Counted from the first letter of the stretch, positions 1 to 6,626 are shown. The stretch is 8,073 nucleotides of DNA from Gammaproteobacteria bacterium (GCA_026706425.1 JAPOYW010000539.1:1-8073), one strand, 5' to 3'. Made by a program: numbers and translations. Notes: generated by a model from the sequence alone, not told the origin.

Positions 1-1
1 C

Positions 2-1534
2 GCATCGGCCACCCCCTACTGGTTGCGGGCCATTGGTGCGGAGCCCATGACCCTAGGTCTCGACCTGAAGGGCGGGGCGCACTTCCTCCTCCAGGTGGAC
101 ATGGAGGAGGCGTTGGCGAAACGCCTGACCGACGAGGTGGAGAAGGTCAAGGACATGCTGCGCGAGGAGCGCATCCGCTATCGCAGCACCGACGATGCCG
201 TGCAGGGGAATACGTTGTCCGTGAACTTCGCCACGCCGCAGTTGCGCGACCGGGCCATCGAGGTCATCGAAGACGAGTTCCGGCAGCCGGACTACCTGCT
301 CGAACCGTCGGAGTCCGGGGGGCGGGCCGGTTTCGTGATCACGGTGCAGGAGGCCAAGCTCCGGGAGATCGAGAGCAGTGCCATCGAGCAGAACCTGACG
401 GGCTTGAGAAACCGCATCAACCAACTCGGTGTCGCCGAGCCGCTGGTACAGCGCCTCGGCCGGGCGCGCATCGCGATCGACCTGCCGGGTGTGCAGGACA
501 GCGCCGAGGCGAAGCGCAAGATCGACAAGTTCGCGAACCTGGAGTTTCGCCTGGAAGCGGTCGCCAACGACCGGGCGTCGGAGATCGAGCAGTGGCCCTA
601 CGAAGGCCGCGTGGTCGACCTCAACAAGCGCATCATTCTCACCGGCGACCATGTCGTCCACGCCGCCCAGGGGCGCGATCCGGAAAACGGTCTGCCGCAG
701 GTCGACATCAAGCTCGACAGCCGGGGCGGGGAGATGTTCCACGAGGCCACCGCGCCGAACATCGGGCGCCGCATGGCGGTGATCTTCATCGAGCACAAGT
801 CCATCGTCACCACCGAGATCGTCGACGGCGAACGCGTTGAGAAACTCACCAGTCGGGCCGACAAACGGGTGATCAGCCTCGCCACGATCCGCGCGGCGCT
901 CGGCTACAACTTCCGGATCACCGGGCTCTCGGTTCGGGAAGCCCAGGAACTCGCATTCCTGCTCCGCGCCGGAGCTCTCGCCGCGCCCATGTACATCGTG
1001 GAGGAACGTACGGTGGGCGCATCCCTCGGCGAGGAGAACATCGAGCGCGGCATGATCGCGGTCGCGATCGGCTTCGGTCTGGTGCTGGCGTTCATGCTGG
1101 TCTACTACAAGGTGTTCGGCCTGATCGCCAACATCGCCCTGACCTTGAACCTGGTCATCCTCGTGGCGGTGATGTCGGTGCTCGAGGCGACCCTGACCCT
1201 GCCGGGAATCGCCGGGATAGTGCTAACGGTGGGCATGGCCGTGGACGCCAACGTACTCATATTCTCCCGGATCCGGGAGGAGCTAAAGTCCAATCCGCCG
1301 GCGCAGGCGATCCCCGCGGGCTACGACCGCGCCTTCCTCACCATTCTGGATGCCAACGTCACGACGCTGTTCGTGGCGCTGATCCTGTTGACCATCGGCA
1401 GCGGTCCGATCGCCGGATTCGCCGTGACGTTGTCCATCGGCATCATCACCTCGATGTTCACCGCCATCTTCGGCTCCCGCCTGCTGGTGCACCTGGTCTA
1501 CGGCCGGTCGCGCGTTGAAAGGGTCTGGATCTGA
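2..1534 (+). CDS. secD: Protein translocase subunit SecD (5'-truncated by window edge)
   Basis: SecD is the large membrane subunit of SecDF, which uses the proton-motive force to pull proteins across the inner membrane from SecYEG. The frame is open to the window edge. TTG at 23 is not a real start, because the upstream codons (A-S-A-T-P-Y-W) continue the SecD alignment. Against E. coli SecD (about 615 residues) roughly 110 N-terminal residues, including the first membrane segment, are missing. Visible in the 510 residues are LGLDLKGG at about 18-25, the periplasmic P1 region with NRINQLGVAEPLVQR, the KRIILTGDH block (about 211-219), FLLRAGALAAP, and a C-terminal membrane bundle with the VGMAVDANVLIFSRI motif. 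Asp415 in that motif matches the conserved Asp implicated in proton flow in E. coli. The stop TGA overlaps the secF ATG by one base (TGATG), so the two genes are co-transcribed and probably translationally coupled. Confidence 0.97.
   Translation, partial: ASATPYWLRAIGAEPMTLGLDLKGGAHFLLQVDMEEALAKRLTDEVEKVKDMLREERIRYRSTDDAVQGNTLSVNFATPQLRDRAIEVIEDEFRQPDYLLEPSESGGRAGFVITVQEAKLREIESSAIEQNLTGLRNRINQLGVAEPLVQRLGRARIAIDLPGVQDSAEAKRKIDKFANLEFRLEAVANDRASEIEQWPYEGRVVDLNKRIILTGDHVVHAAQGRDPENGLPQVDIKLDSRGGEMFHEATAPNIGRRMAVIFIEHKSIVTTEIVDGERVEKLTSRADKRVISLATIRAALGYNFRITGLSVREAQELAFLLRAGALAAPMYIVEERTVGASLGEENIERGMIAVAIGFGLVLAFMLVYYKVFGLIANIALTLNLVILVAVMSVLEATLTLPGIAGIVLTVGMAVDANVLIFSRIREELKSNPPAQAIPAGYDRAFLTILDANVTTLFVALILLTIGSGPIAGFAVTLSIGIITSMFTAIFGSRLLVHLVYGRSRVERVWI
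1229..1534 (+). repeat. Direct repeat unit shared by secD and the secD relic (3' parts)
   Basis: Positions 1229-1534 correspond base for base in length (306 nt, no indels) to 2955-3260, same strand. By my reading the encoded 101-residue stretches differ at nine positions. A second shared stretch lies at 533-643 and 2844-2954. Its 37 codons differ at 15 nucleotides but only two amino acids. Confidence 0.85.
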
Positions 1535-2445
1535 TGACCACGTTCGACTTCATGGGCAAGCGCAAGGTCGCGGCGGCGATGTCCATCGCGCTCGTGGTCG
1601 TCTCCATCGGCTCGGTGATTTTCCTGGGCATCAGCCGGGGTCTTGATTTCACCGGCGGTGTGCGCGTGGAGATGGGCTTCGAGTCGGCCGTGACGGCCGA
1701 GGAAGTGCGTGGGCTCTTGAGCGCCGCCGGATTCACCGAGGGCGTGGTGCAGAACTACGGGTCGGAGACGGAGGTGCTGGTCCGGATGCCGCCGGTCGAA
1801 GGCGTGGACCAGTCCGACTTGGGCGACCGCGTCGTGGCGGCGGTACGCGCCGAGTTCGGCGACGTGGCCCTGCGGGACCTGCAGTTCGTGGGCCCCGCGG
1901 TCGGCGAGGAACTGGCCGAGAACGGCGGTCTCGCGCTCCTGGTGGCCTTGGGCGTGGTGATGTTCTACATCATGTGGCGGTTCACCGGTAAGTTCGCCGT
2001 CGGCGCGGTTGCCGCACTGGTCCACGACGTGGTCATCACCGTGGGCGCGTTCTCGCTGTTCCAATGGACGTTCAACCTGCCGGAGCTTGCGGCGCTCCTG
2101 GCGGTGATCGGCTACTCGCTGAACGACACGATCGTGGTCTCCGACCGCATTCGGGAGAACTTCCGGGCGGTGCGGCGAGGCACGCCCGTCGAGATCATCA
2201 ACCAGTCGCTGAACCAGACCTTGGGTCGAACGTTGGTCACGTCGTTGACGACGTTGCTGGTACTGGTGGTCCTGCTCATTGTCGCCGGGGAGCAGATCTC
2301 GGGGTTCGCAACGGCGCTCACCATCGGCGTGGTCGTGGGTACCTACTCATCCATCTACGTTGCCGCGAACGTGCTGCTCACCATGGGCATCACCAAGCAG
2401 GACCTAGCCCTGCCGGAGCGGGAGGGGGTCGACGAGACGCCCTGA
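1534..2445 (+). CDS. secF: Protein translocase subunit SecF
   Basis: SecF is the partner of SecD in the inner-membrane export-assist complex. The 303-residue length fits the family (E. coli SecF is 323). The N-terminus carries the typical FDFMGKRK signature (residues 4-11), followed by the first membrane segment (about 12-32). Next come GLDFTGG (36-42) and a short periplasmic domain (about 43-130). Five further membrane segments lie at about 133-285. They contain IGYSLNDTIVVSDRIRENF (192-210), whose Asp198 lies in the motif implicated in proton conduction in E. coli SecF, and the RTLVTSLTTL segment (232-241). The ATG start overlaps the secD stop by one base. A weak Shine-Dalgarno-like AAAGGG sits at 1518-1523, so coupling to secD translation is the likely main route of initiation. 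The gene is full length and shows no sign of damage. Confidence 0.97.
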   Translation: MTTFDFMGKRKVAAAMSIALVVVSIGSVIFLGISRGLDFTGGVRVEMGFESAVTAEEVRGLLSAAGFTEGVVQNYGSETEVLVRMPPVEGVDQSDLGDRVVAAVRAEFGDVALRDLQFVGPAVGEELAENGGLALLVALGVVMFYIMWRFTGKFAVGAVAALVHDVVITVGAFSLFQWTFNLPELAALLAVIGYSLNDTIVVSDRIRENFRAVRRGTPVEIINQSLNQTLGRTLVTSLTTLLVLVVLLIVAGEQISGFATALTIGVVVGTYSSIYVAANVLLTMGITKQDLALPEREGVDETP

Positions 2446-2458
2446 ACATCGGCGTATC

Positions 2459-3260
2459 GTGTTCAACCCGCGCAACCAGTCTAGCGGCCTAGGAATGCCG
2501 GGCTTCGGCCTTCCGGGCCGCCCGCGCGGGCGAGCCCCCACCGGGCGCGCCGCGACGTGGCGCTACCTCGTCTTCGCTATGGTCGTTACGTTGGGCGGCC
2601 TCTACGCGGCACCCAACCTGTTCTCGCCCGATTTCGCGGTGCAGATCAGCGTCGACAACAGCGACCGCGCGGTCAGCAATGAGTTCCTCGGCGAACTGGC
2701 CGAGGGGCTCGAGGTCGAAGGCATTCCGGTCGTCGGAACCGAGCTTGCCGACCAAGGCGGCTTGATCCGCGTGGCCGATGCCAACGACCAACTGCGCGCG
2801 GGCGCAATCCTCCAGGAGCGCTTGAACCCGCCCGGCGATGAGCGCGAATCTGGAGTTCCGGCTCGAGGCGGCCGCCAACGACCGGCCCTCGGAGATCGAG
2901 CAATGGCCCTACGAGGGCCGGGTCGTGGATCTCAACAAGCGCATCATCCTCACCGTGGGCATGGCCGTGGATGCCAACGTGCTCATTTTTTCGCGGATTC
3001 GGGAGGAGTTGAAGTCGAGCCCCCCGGCGCAGGCCATCGGGGCGGGCTACGACCGTGCCTTCCTCACCATTTTGGATGCCAACGTCACCACGCTGTTCGT
3101 GGCGCTGATCCTGTTGACCGTCGGCAGCGGACCGATCGCCGGATTCGCCGTGACGCTGTCGATCGGCATCCTCACGTCGATGTTCACCGCCATCTTCGGG
3201 TCGCGCCTGCTCGTGCATTTGCTCTACGGACTTAAGCGCGCCGAGAAGGTCTGGATCTGA
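2459..3260 (+). pseudogene. Collapsed second copy of secD (N-terminus, middle fragment and C-terminus)
   Basis: Three pieces of a second SecD are joined here. (1) From about 2552 to 2840, one frame encodes a SecD N-terminus: a membrane segment ending GGLYAAPNLF, then FAVQISVDNS and a domain ending RLNPPGDE. This part of the intact gene lies outside the window. (2) At about 2838-2845 the frame changes and the sequence resumes at a stretch matching intact secD from position 533 (NLEFRLEA to NKRIILT, 2844-2954). (3) At 2954/2955 it jumps to the equivalent of intact position 1229 (VGMAVDANVL to KVWI, ending 3260). Most of the periplasmic region and several membrane segments are gone and the frame is broken, so no working SecD can be made. 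The GTG at 2459 is a possible start. The first 30 or so codons after it are rich in Gly, Pro and Arg, match nothing I know in SecD and may be non-coding. A 140-residue ORF from ATG 2838 keeps the C-terminal part, but no clear ribosome binding site precedes it. Confidence 0.9.
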
Positions 3261-3316
3261 TGTCCTCGTTCGCCCTCGCGGGCTAGCGCAAGATCGCCGG
3301 CATCCTGACGCTATTC
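3260..3316 (+). pseudogene. N-terminal remnant of a second secF, with in-frame stop
   Basis: An ATG at 3260 overlaps the stop of the secD relic by one base, giving the same TGATG arrangement as the intact pair at 1532-1536. It reads M-S-S-F-A-L-A-G, then TAG at 3284-3286, then R-K-I-A-G-I-L-T-L-F. This aligns with the intact SecF start (M-T-T-F-D-F-M-G-K-R-K-V-A-A), with the stop replacing the first Lys. Similarity ends near 3316. A Shine-Dalgarno-like GAGAAGG is still present at 3243-3249. The remnant shows that the duplicated unit once included both secD and secF. The match is short, but the position and junction structure support it strongly. Confidence 0.75.
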
Positions 3317-3700
3317 GGCCGCTTCCTCCGCGCGACATCGGGTTCGAGGCAGCGCATGGCGCTTGCCGGTGTTCAGATGGACGAGTTCGCACCGCTGGCC
3401 GTCGAGAACCAGCCGGAAACGGTGCGGCGGTTCGTCGGCGACGCCCGAGGAAGGCACACCTTCGAGGCGTTCGCGGCGCCGACGTTCGATCACGAGCAGG
3501 CTCGATTCCGTGAATGCATCGTTCGCCAACAGGATCCGGCGACCGGGTAGGGCTTTCTCGACCACCTCGCGGATTTCGGTCGTGCTTGCTGGCGTTGACG
3601 CGGACCGCAGGGCCGCGACGTCCGCAGTTTCGTCGGACCCGATGCTCTGACAGGCGGCGGCGAGCAGAGAGGCCGGGATGGCGGCGCGCATCGGGCTCAT
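3311..3700 (-). CDS. Small probable lipoprotein coupled to the S41 peptidase gene
   Basis: This is a 129-residue protein of unknown function. Its ATG (3700-3698) overlaps the TGA of the S41 peptidase in an ATGA arrangement, the mark of a translationally coupled operon pair. The N-terminus is short and hydrophobic (residues 5-16) and ends LLAAAC, so Cys17 is a candidate lipidation site, although Ala rather than Leu at -3 makes the lipobox imperfect. A start at Met4 would give an equally good signal peptide. The mature part has a compact region at about 40-122: EIREVVEKAL, then RRILLANDAFT, a basic IERRRRERL stretch, and a C-terminal FRLVLDGQRCELVH segment. Cys104 and Cys122 could form a disulfide if the protein is exported. 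The pattern resembles small conserved hypothetical proteins I have seen in gammaproteobacteria, but I cannot name the family. The stop codon falls inside the secF remnant on the opposite strand. Confidence 0.8.
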   Translation of the reverse strand: MSPMRAAIPASLLAAACQSIGSDETADVAALRSASTPASTTEIREVVEKALPGRRILLANDAFTESSLLVIERRRRERLEGVPSSGVADEPPHRFRLVLDGQRCELVHLNTGKRHALPRTRCRAEEAAE

Positions 3701-5583
3701 CCGGACGGCGCGACGACGTCCTGTGGGATCGTCAGACCATGCATTTTGGACCGGAGCAGACCGCCTTCGAGGCTGTCGACGTTGGCCAAGACGGTGTTGC
3801 CGGCCATGTCGGGTGGTTCGGGGCAGGAGGAGTCGCTCCGGTAACCCAGCGCGGCGTTCAAACGCGCCTCGTGGGTGTCGCCGAACGCATGATCGAAATC
3901 GTCCGCCACCGCGCAGCCGGCGACGGGCACGCCGTCGGCGCTTGCGGCGTTGTCCGGGGTGAAGCCGCCGGCGTAGTCGCCGAATCCCGCCCCGTTGACG
4001 ATCTCGAACTGCACGGTGAAGTAGGTGGTGCCGCAGTTGTCCGCCGGATAGAAGCCATGGGGTTTGCCGCATGTGGTCTCGCCGATGAGGACCACCTCGA
4101 CGTCGATCCCGCGCAGGCCGTTGATGATGGCCTCGCTCGCCGAACAGGTGCCGGGTCCGGTCAGCACGAACACCCGGTCGAGATCGAGCGTGGGCAGGGG
4201 TTCGCCCTGCGCCACGGAAAGACCGACTCCCGTTGTCCGGAACAGGGACGGCCTCAAGACCTCGCCGGTCACCGGGTTGAACACGGTGTGCTTGTCGTTG
4301 AAGCGGAGTTCGCTGAACACGTGGCCCTGCGCCGCCGATGCGCCCGCGATCATGTAGGCGAGCTGGTTGGCGATGATGGTGTAGCCGCCGCCGTTGTAGC
4401 GAAGGTCGAGCACGAGGTCTTCGATCTCGTCCTCGGCGAGCTTGGTGATCGAGTCGACCAGGCGCTTCTCCGCCGTCGCGATGTGGTCGAGGAACAGGAG
4501 ATAGCCCATGGGACCCGTATCGGTATCGATGACGCGAACATGCTGCACCGGATCCGAGGTGATGCTTGCCGAACGCAACGTCACGGTTCGCCGGACGCTG
4601 GAGCCCGGATCGAGGACGGTGAACCGATGCTCCTCGCCGGGTTCCGAGGGAAACAGACCGGCGTTCAGGACATCGACCTCCGCCCGACTGTTGGCGTGCA
4701 CCGCATCCACGCCGTCGATGGCAAGGATCTTCGTGCCGCGTACGAATGCCGCATCGGGATGCGTCGCCGGCGAATTCGGCTGCGTGTAGGCGACGCGGAT
4801 GTCCCGGGGCGGTCGACGGGCCAGAACCGCGAATCGGGCGCCGTAGCCCGGGGAGACGCCGGATTGGGAAAGCTCGTTCCACTCCTCGGTGTCCATGGAG
4901 AAATGGAACCGATCCTTCTCGGCACCTGACGGCGTCGTTTGCGTGGTCTTCATGAGCTCGAAATACGTCGGCGTGTCGCAGCAGTCGGGGTCGGTGTCCT
5001 CGATCTCGGCGTACCACAGATAGGTGTGGTCGCTCCAGGATCTGAGCCAGTTGTTCTCGTCCCGGGTGGTGCCCTGGCGGTCGACGTAGTCAAGGCCGGT
5101 CGACGGATCCGCGCCTGATCGAGGGACCGCGCACGAGTTGCGGAACACCGAAGCCTCCTCGAACACGCCACGCACCCAGCCGGACTCGGAGGCGACGGTG
5201 ATGTCGAATGTCGCCGGGTCCGAGGTGTCGTTGTCGCGACCGCTGCTGTCGGTGGCGGTTACCGTAACGGTCGCAACGCCCGAGTCGGTCGCGTTGATCG
5301 TCAGGACCATGCCGTCCACGGCGACTGTTGCCGCCGCCTCGTTGCTCACCGAGGCGCTGAGCGTGTGGGTATCGGTCGCGTCGGTATCGCTGACCGACAC
5401 CGTCACCTCCACGGAGTCGCCGATCGTCAAGGCCTGGTCCGCGATGGCTTGCACGGCCGGCTTGGCATTGACCGGCGTCGGTGGAGGCGTGGGCTCAGTA
5501 CCGCCGCCGCCACCGCCGCAACCCGCGACGGCAAGGGAGGCGGACGACAGCAGCAGGATGCCGATATCCGTCTTGGACATCAT
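3697..5583 (-). CDS. S41-family (C-terminal processing type) peptidase, lipoprotein with Ig-like domain
   Basis: This is a secreted, lipid-anchored serine protease of 628 residues, counting from the ATG at 5583. GAAGG lies five bases upstream of that ATG, and a second ATG follows at once. An ATG at 5610 would add nine residues but has no ribosome binding site. The signal peptide ends LAVAGC (Cys22 lipidated), followed by a Gly run and a Pro-rich linker. Residues about 37-131 look like a cadherin/Ig-like bacterial domain (DQALTIGDSVEV, VSVSDTDATD). A family-typical region with LRSWSDHTYLWY follows, then a PDZ-like segment (about 240-335, ILAIDGVDA). The S41 core (about 355-580) has LVLDLRYNGGG, TCSASEAIINGL with the nucleophile Ser481, and GETTCGKPHG with the general base Lys507. 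Several Cys residues around the active site suggest disulfides and a periplasmic or outer-membrane location. Substrate is unknown. It is the first gene of a two-gene unit with the small lipoprotein at 3700-3311. Confidence 0.92.
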   Translation of the reverse strand: MMSKTDIGILLLSSASLAVAGCGGGGGGTEPTPPPTPVNAKPAVQAIADQALTIGDSVEVTVSVSDTDATDTHTLSASVSNEAAATVAVDGMVLTINATDSGVATVTVTATDSSGRDNDTSDPATFDITVASESGWVRGVFEEASVFRNSCAVPRSGADPSTGLDYVDRQGTTRDENNWLRSWSDHTYLWYAEIEDTDPDCCDTPTYFELMKTTQTTPSGAEKDRFHFSMDTEEWNELSQSGVSPGYGARFAVLARRPPRDIRVAYTQPNSPATHPDAAFVRGTKILAIDGVDAVHANSRAEVDVLNAGLFPSEPGEEHRFTVLDPGSSVRRTVTLRSASITSDPVQHVRVIDTDTGPMGYLLFLDHIATAEKRLVDSITKLAEDEIEDLVLDLRYNGGGYTIIANQLAYMIAGASAAQGHVFSELRFNDKHTVFNPVTGEVLRPSLFRTTGVGLSVAQGEPLPTLDLDRVFVLTGPGTCSASEAIINGLRGIDVEVVLIGETTCGKPHGFYPADNCGTTYFTVQFEIVNGAGFGDYAGGFTPDNAASADGVPVAGCAVADDFDHAFGDTHEARLNAALGYRSDSSCPEPPDMAGNTVLANVDSLEGGLLRSKMHGLTIPQDVVAPSG

Positions 5584-5588
5584 GGTGG

Positions 5589-5593
5589 CCTTC
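5589..5593 (-). promoter_or_regulatory. Ribosome binding site deciding the S41 peptidase start
   Basis: GAAGG on the minus strand lies five bases before the ATG at 5583-5581. The earlier in-frame ATG at 5610 has no purine-rich Shine-Dalgarno in the 20 bases before it. Starting at 5583 also gives a normal-length lipoprotein signal peptide. Confidence 0.5.
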
Positions 5594-5637
5594 GACTCTC
5601 GGCGCTCCATTCGGTTCGCGTTCGCGGTCGCCAGCGG

Positions 5638-5668
5638 GGTTCCGGAGCGTATTGGCCGGATCGGAACC
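5638..5668 (-). repeat. Inverted repeat between suhB and the S41 peptidase gene
   Basis: GGTTCCG (5638-5644) and CGGAACC (5662-5668) form a perfect 7-bp stem with a 17-base loop. Within it, TCCGG (5641-5645) and CCGGA (5656-5660) form an alternative 5-bp stem that excludes the first. It begins three bases after the suhB stop on the minus strand. There is no T-tract, so it is not a canonical intrinsic terminator. It could be a weak terminator, an mRNA-stabilising stem or chance in GC-rich DNA. Confidence 0.3.
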
Positions 5669-5670
5669 GG

Positions 5671-6522
5671 TCAACCGTCGATCAGCGGGTCGCCGTGCTC
5701 GACGGCGTTGGCGCGGATGATCCGCAGCATGGCCCGGAAGACCTTGGGGTTCGCGGCCACCACGTTGCCGGAATCGAGGAACCGTTCGCCGCCGGCGGCG
5801 TCGCCGATGAACCCGCCTGCCTCTCGGATGATGACCGCGGCGGCGGCGATGTCCCAGGGCTTGAGGCCCAACTCGAAGAAGCCATCGATTCGACCGGCGG
5901 CCAGGTAGGCGAGGTCGAGCGCGGCCGACCCCTGGCGCCGAAGCGTGCGGCAGCGTCCCATGAATTCCTTGACGATGTCGCTGTAGGTGTCGATGTGGGC
6001 GGCAACGCTGGCGAACGGCAGGCCGCCGGCGATGATCGAGTCGTCGATCCGGTCGCGCGCGGCGACGCGTATTCGCCGGCCGTTGAGGCGCGCGCCGCTG
6101 CCGCGGCTGGCCGTGAACTCCTCGTTGCGGACGTGGTCGACCACCACGCCGTGCAACAGGGCGGCGCCTCGGGTAACCGCGATGGACGTGCAGAAGTGCG
6201 GAATCCCGTGAAGGAAGTTGGTGGTGCCATCCAGGGGGTCGATGACCCAGGTGTACGGCGGCTGATCCGTTTCGGCGGGGCTCTCGTCCGACCGGTCCGC
6301 CGGTCCGCTCGAACCCCGCTCTTCGGCCAGGATCGCATGATGCGGATAGGCCTTCAGGATGGTGTCCACGATCAGATCCTCGGCCTCCAGGTCGATCTCG
6401 GAGACCAGGTCGTTGCGCGCCTTTTCGCGGATGGTGAGCGTGTCGACGCGGTCCATCGACCGGAGGATGATCCGGCCTGCGCGCCGCGCGGCCCGCAGGG
6501 CGATGTTCACCATGGGTTCCAT
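5671..6522 (-). CDS. suhB: SuhB, inositol-1-monophosphatase family protein
   Basis: SuhB is a Mg-dependent phosphatase-fold protein. In E. coli it hydrolyses inositol monophosphate in vitro and acts in cells with NusA in the rRNA antitermination complex. The chosen ATG gives MEPMVNIALRAARRAG, matching the E. coli start MHPMLNIAVRAARKAG, so the longer upstream frame is not used. Metal-binding motifs are intact: AEERG (66-70), WVIDPLDGTTNF (92-103, with Asp95 and Asp98), and KPWDIAAA (221-228, with Asp224). GSAALDLAYLAAGRIDGFFE (198-217) is also typical. Length is 283 residues against 267 in E. coli. About eleven extra residues lie between the Glu motif and the Asp motif (about 71-91, rich in Ser, Asp, Glu and Pro). 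It diverges from trmJ across a 104-bp gap, as in E. coli. No strong Shine-Dalgarno precedes the start. Confidence 0.95.
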   Translation of the reverse strand: MEPMVNIALRAARRAGRIILRSMDRVDTLTIREKARNDLVSEIDLEAEDLIVDTILKAYPHHAILAEERGSSGPADRSDESPAETDQPPYTWVIDPLDGTTNFLHGIPHFCTSIAVTRGAALLHGVVVDHVRNEEFTASRGSGARLNGRRIRVAARDRIDDSIIAGGLPFASVAAHIDTYSDIVKEFMGRCRTLRRQGSAALDLAYLAAGRIDGFFELGLKPWDIAAAAVIIREAGGFIGDAAGGERFLDSGNVVAANPKVFRAMLRIIRANAVEHGDPLIDG

Positions 6523-6626
6523 GTTCGTTGGCTGGGTTCGGCCGAATGCCGTCCCTCTCGGGGCGACCGGGTCTGTGGTGGGGCGCGGTATCCTACGCCA
6601 CGGCTGTTGTTGAAGGAAGCGAGCCA
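6523..6626. promoter_or_regulatory. Divergent intergenic control region of suhB and trmJ
   Basis: This 104-bp gap lies between two divergent starts, so promoters for both genes are expected here. On the plus strand TATCCT at 6589-6594 is a plausible -10 element (four of six matches to TATAAT), 32 bases before the trmJ start, but I see no good -35 at the right distance. AAGGA at 6613-6617 is the likely trmJ ribosome binding site, nine bases before the ATG. I could not pick out a convincing promoter for suhB on the minus strand. Confidence 0.4.

Noticed and set aside
2438..2490. Possible terminator after secF
   Set aside because: No GC-rich stem followed by a T-tract is visible. Transcription may run on into the relic.
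2843..3235. Continuation of the relic SecD N-terminal frame beyond the first junction
   Set aside because: After about 2843 this frame gives Arg/His-rich nonsense, while the adjacent frame carries clear SecD sequence. The frame is broken rather than encoding a novel fusion.
3514..4929. 471-codon plus-strand open frame
   Set aside because: It is opposite the S41 peptidase, whose catalytic motifs and lipoprotein signal are unmistakable. It is a GC-rich shadow with no recognisable domain.
3701..5017. A long minus-strand open frame running from 5017 into the small lipoprotein
   Set aside because: It lies antiphase to the S41 peptidase and has the Arg-, His- and Gly-rich composition of a shadow frame. 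Only its last 129 codons (3700-3311) are supported as coding.
3320..5670. Flanking direct or inverted repeats that would mark a mobile element
   Set aside because: I found no transposase, integrase, or matching repeats at the two ends of the inserted S41 unit.
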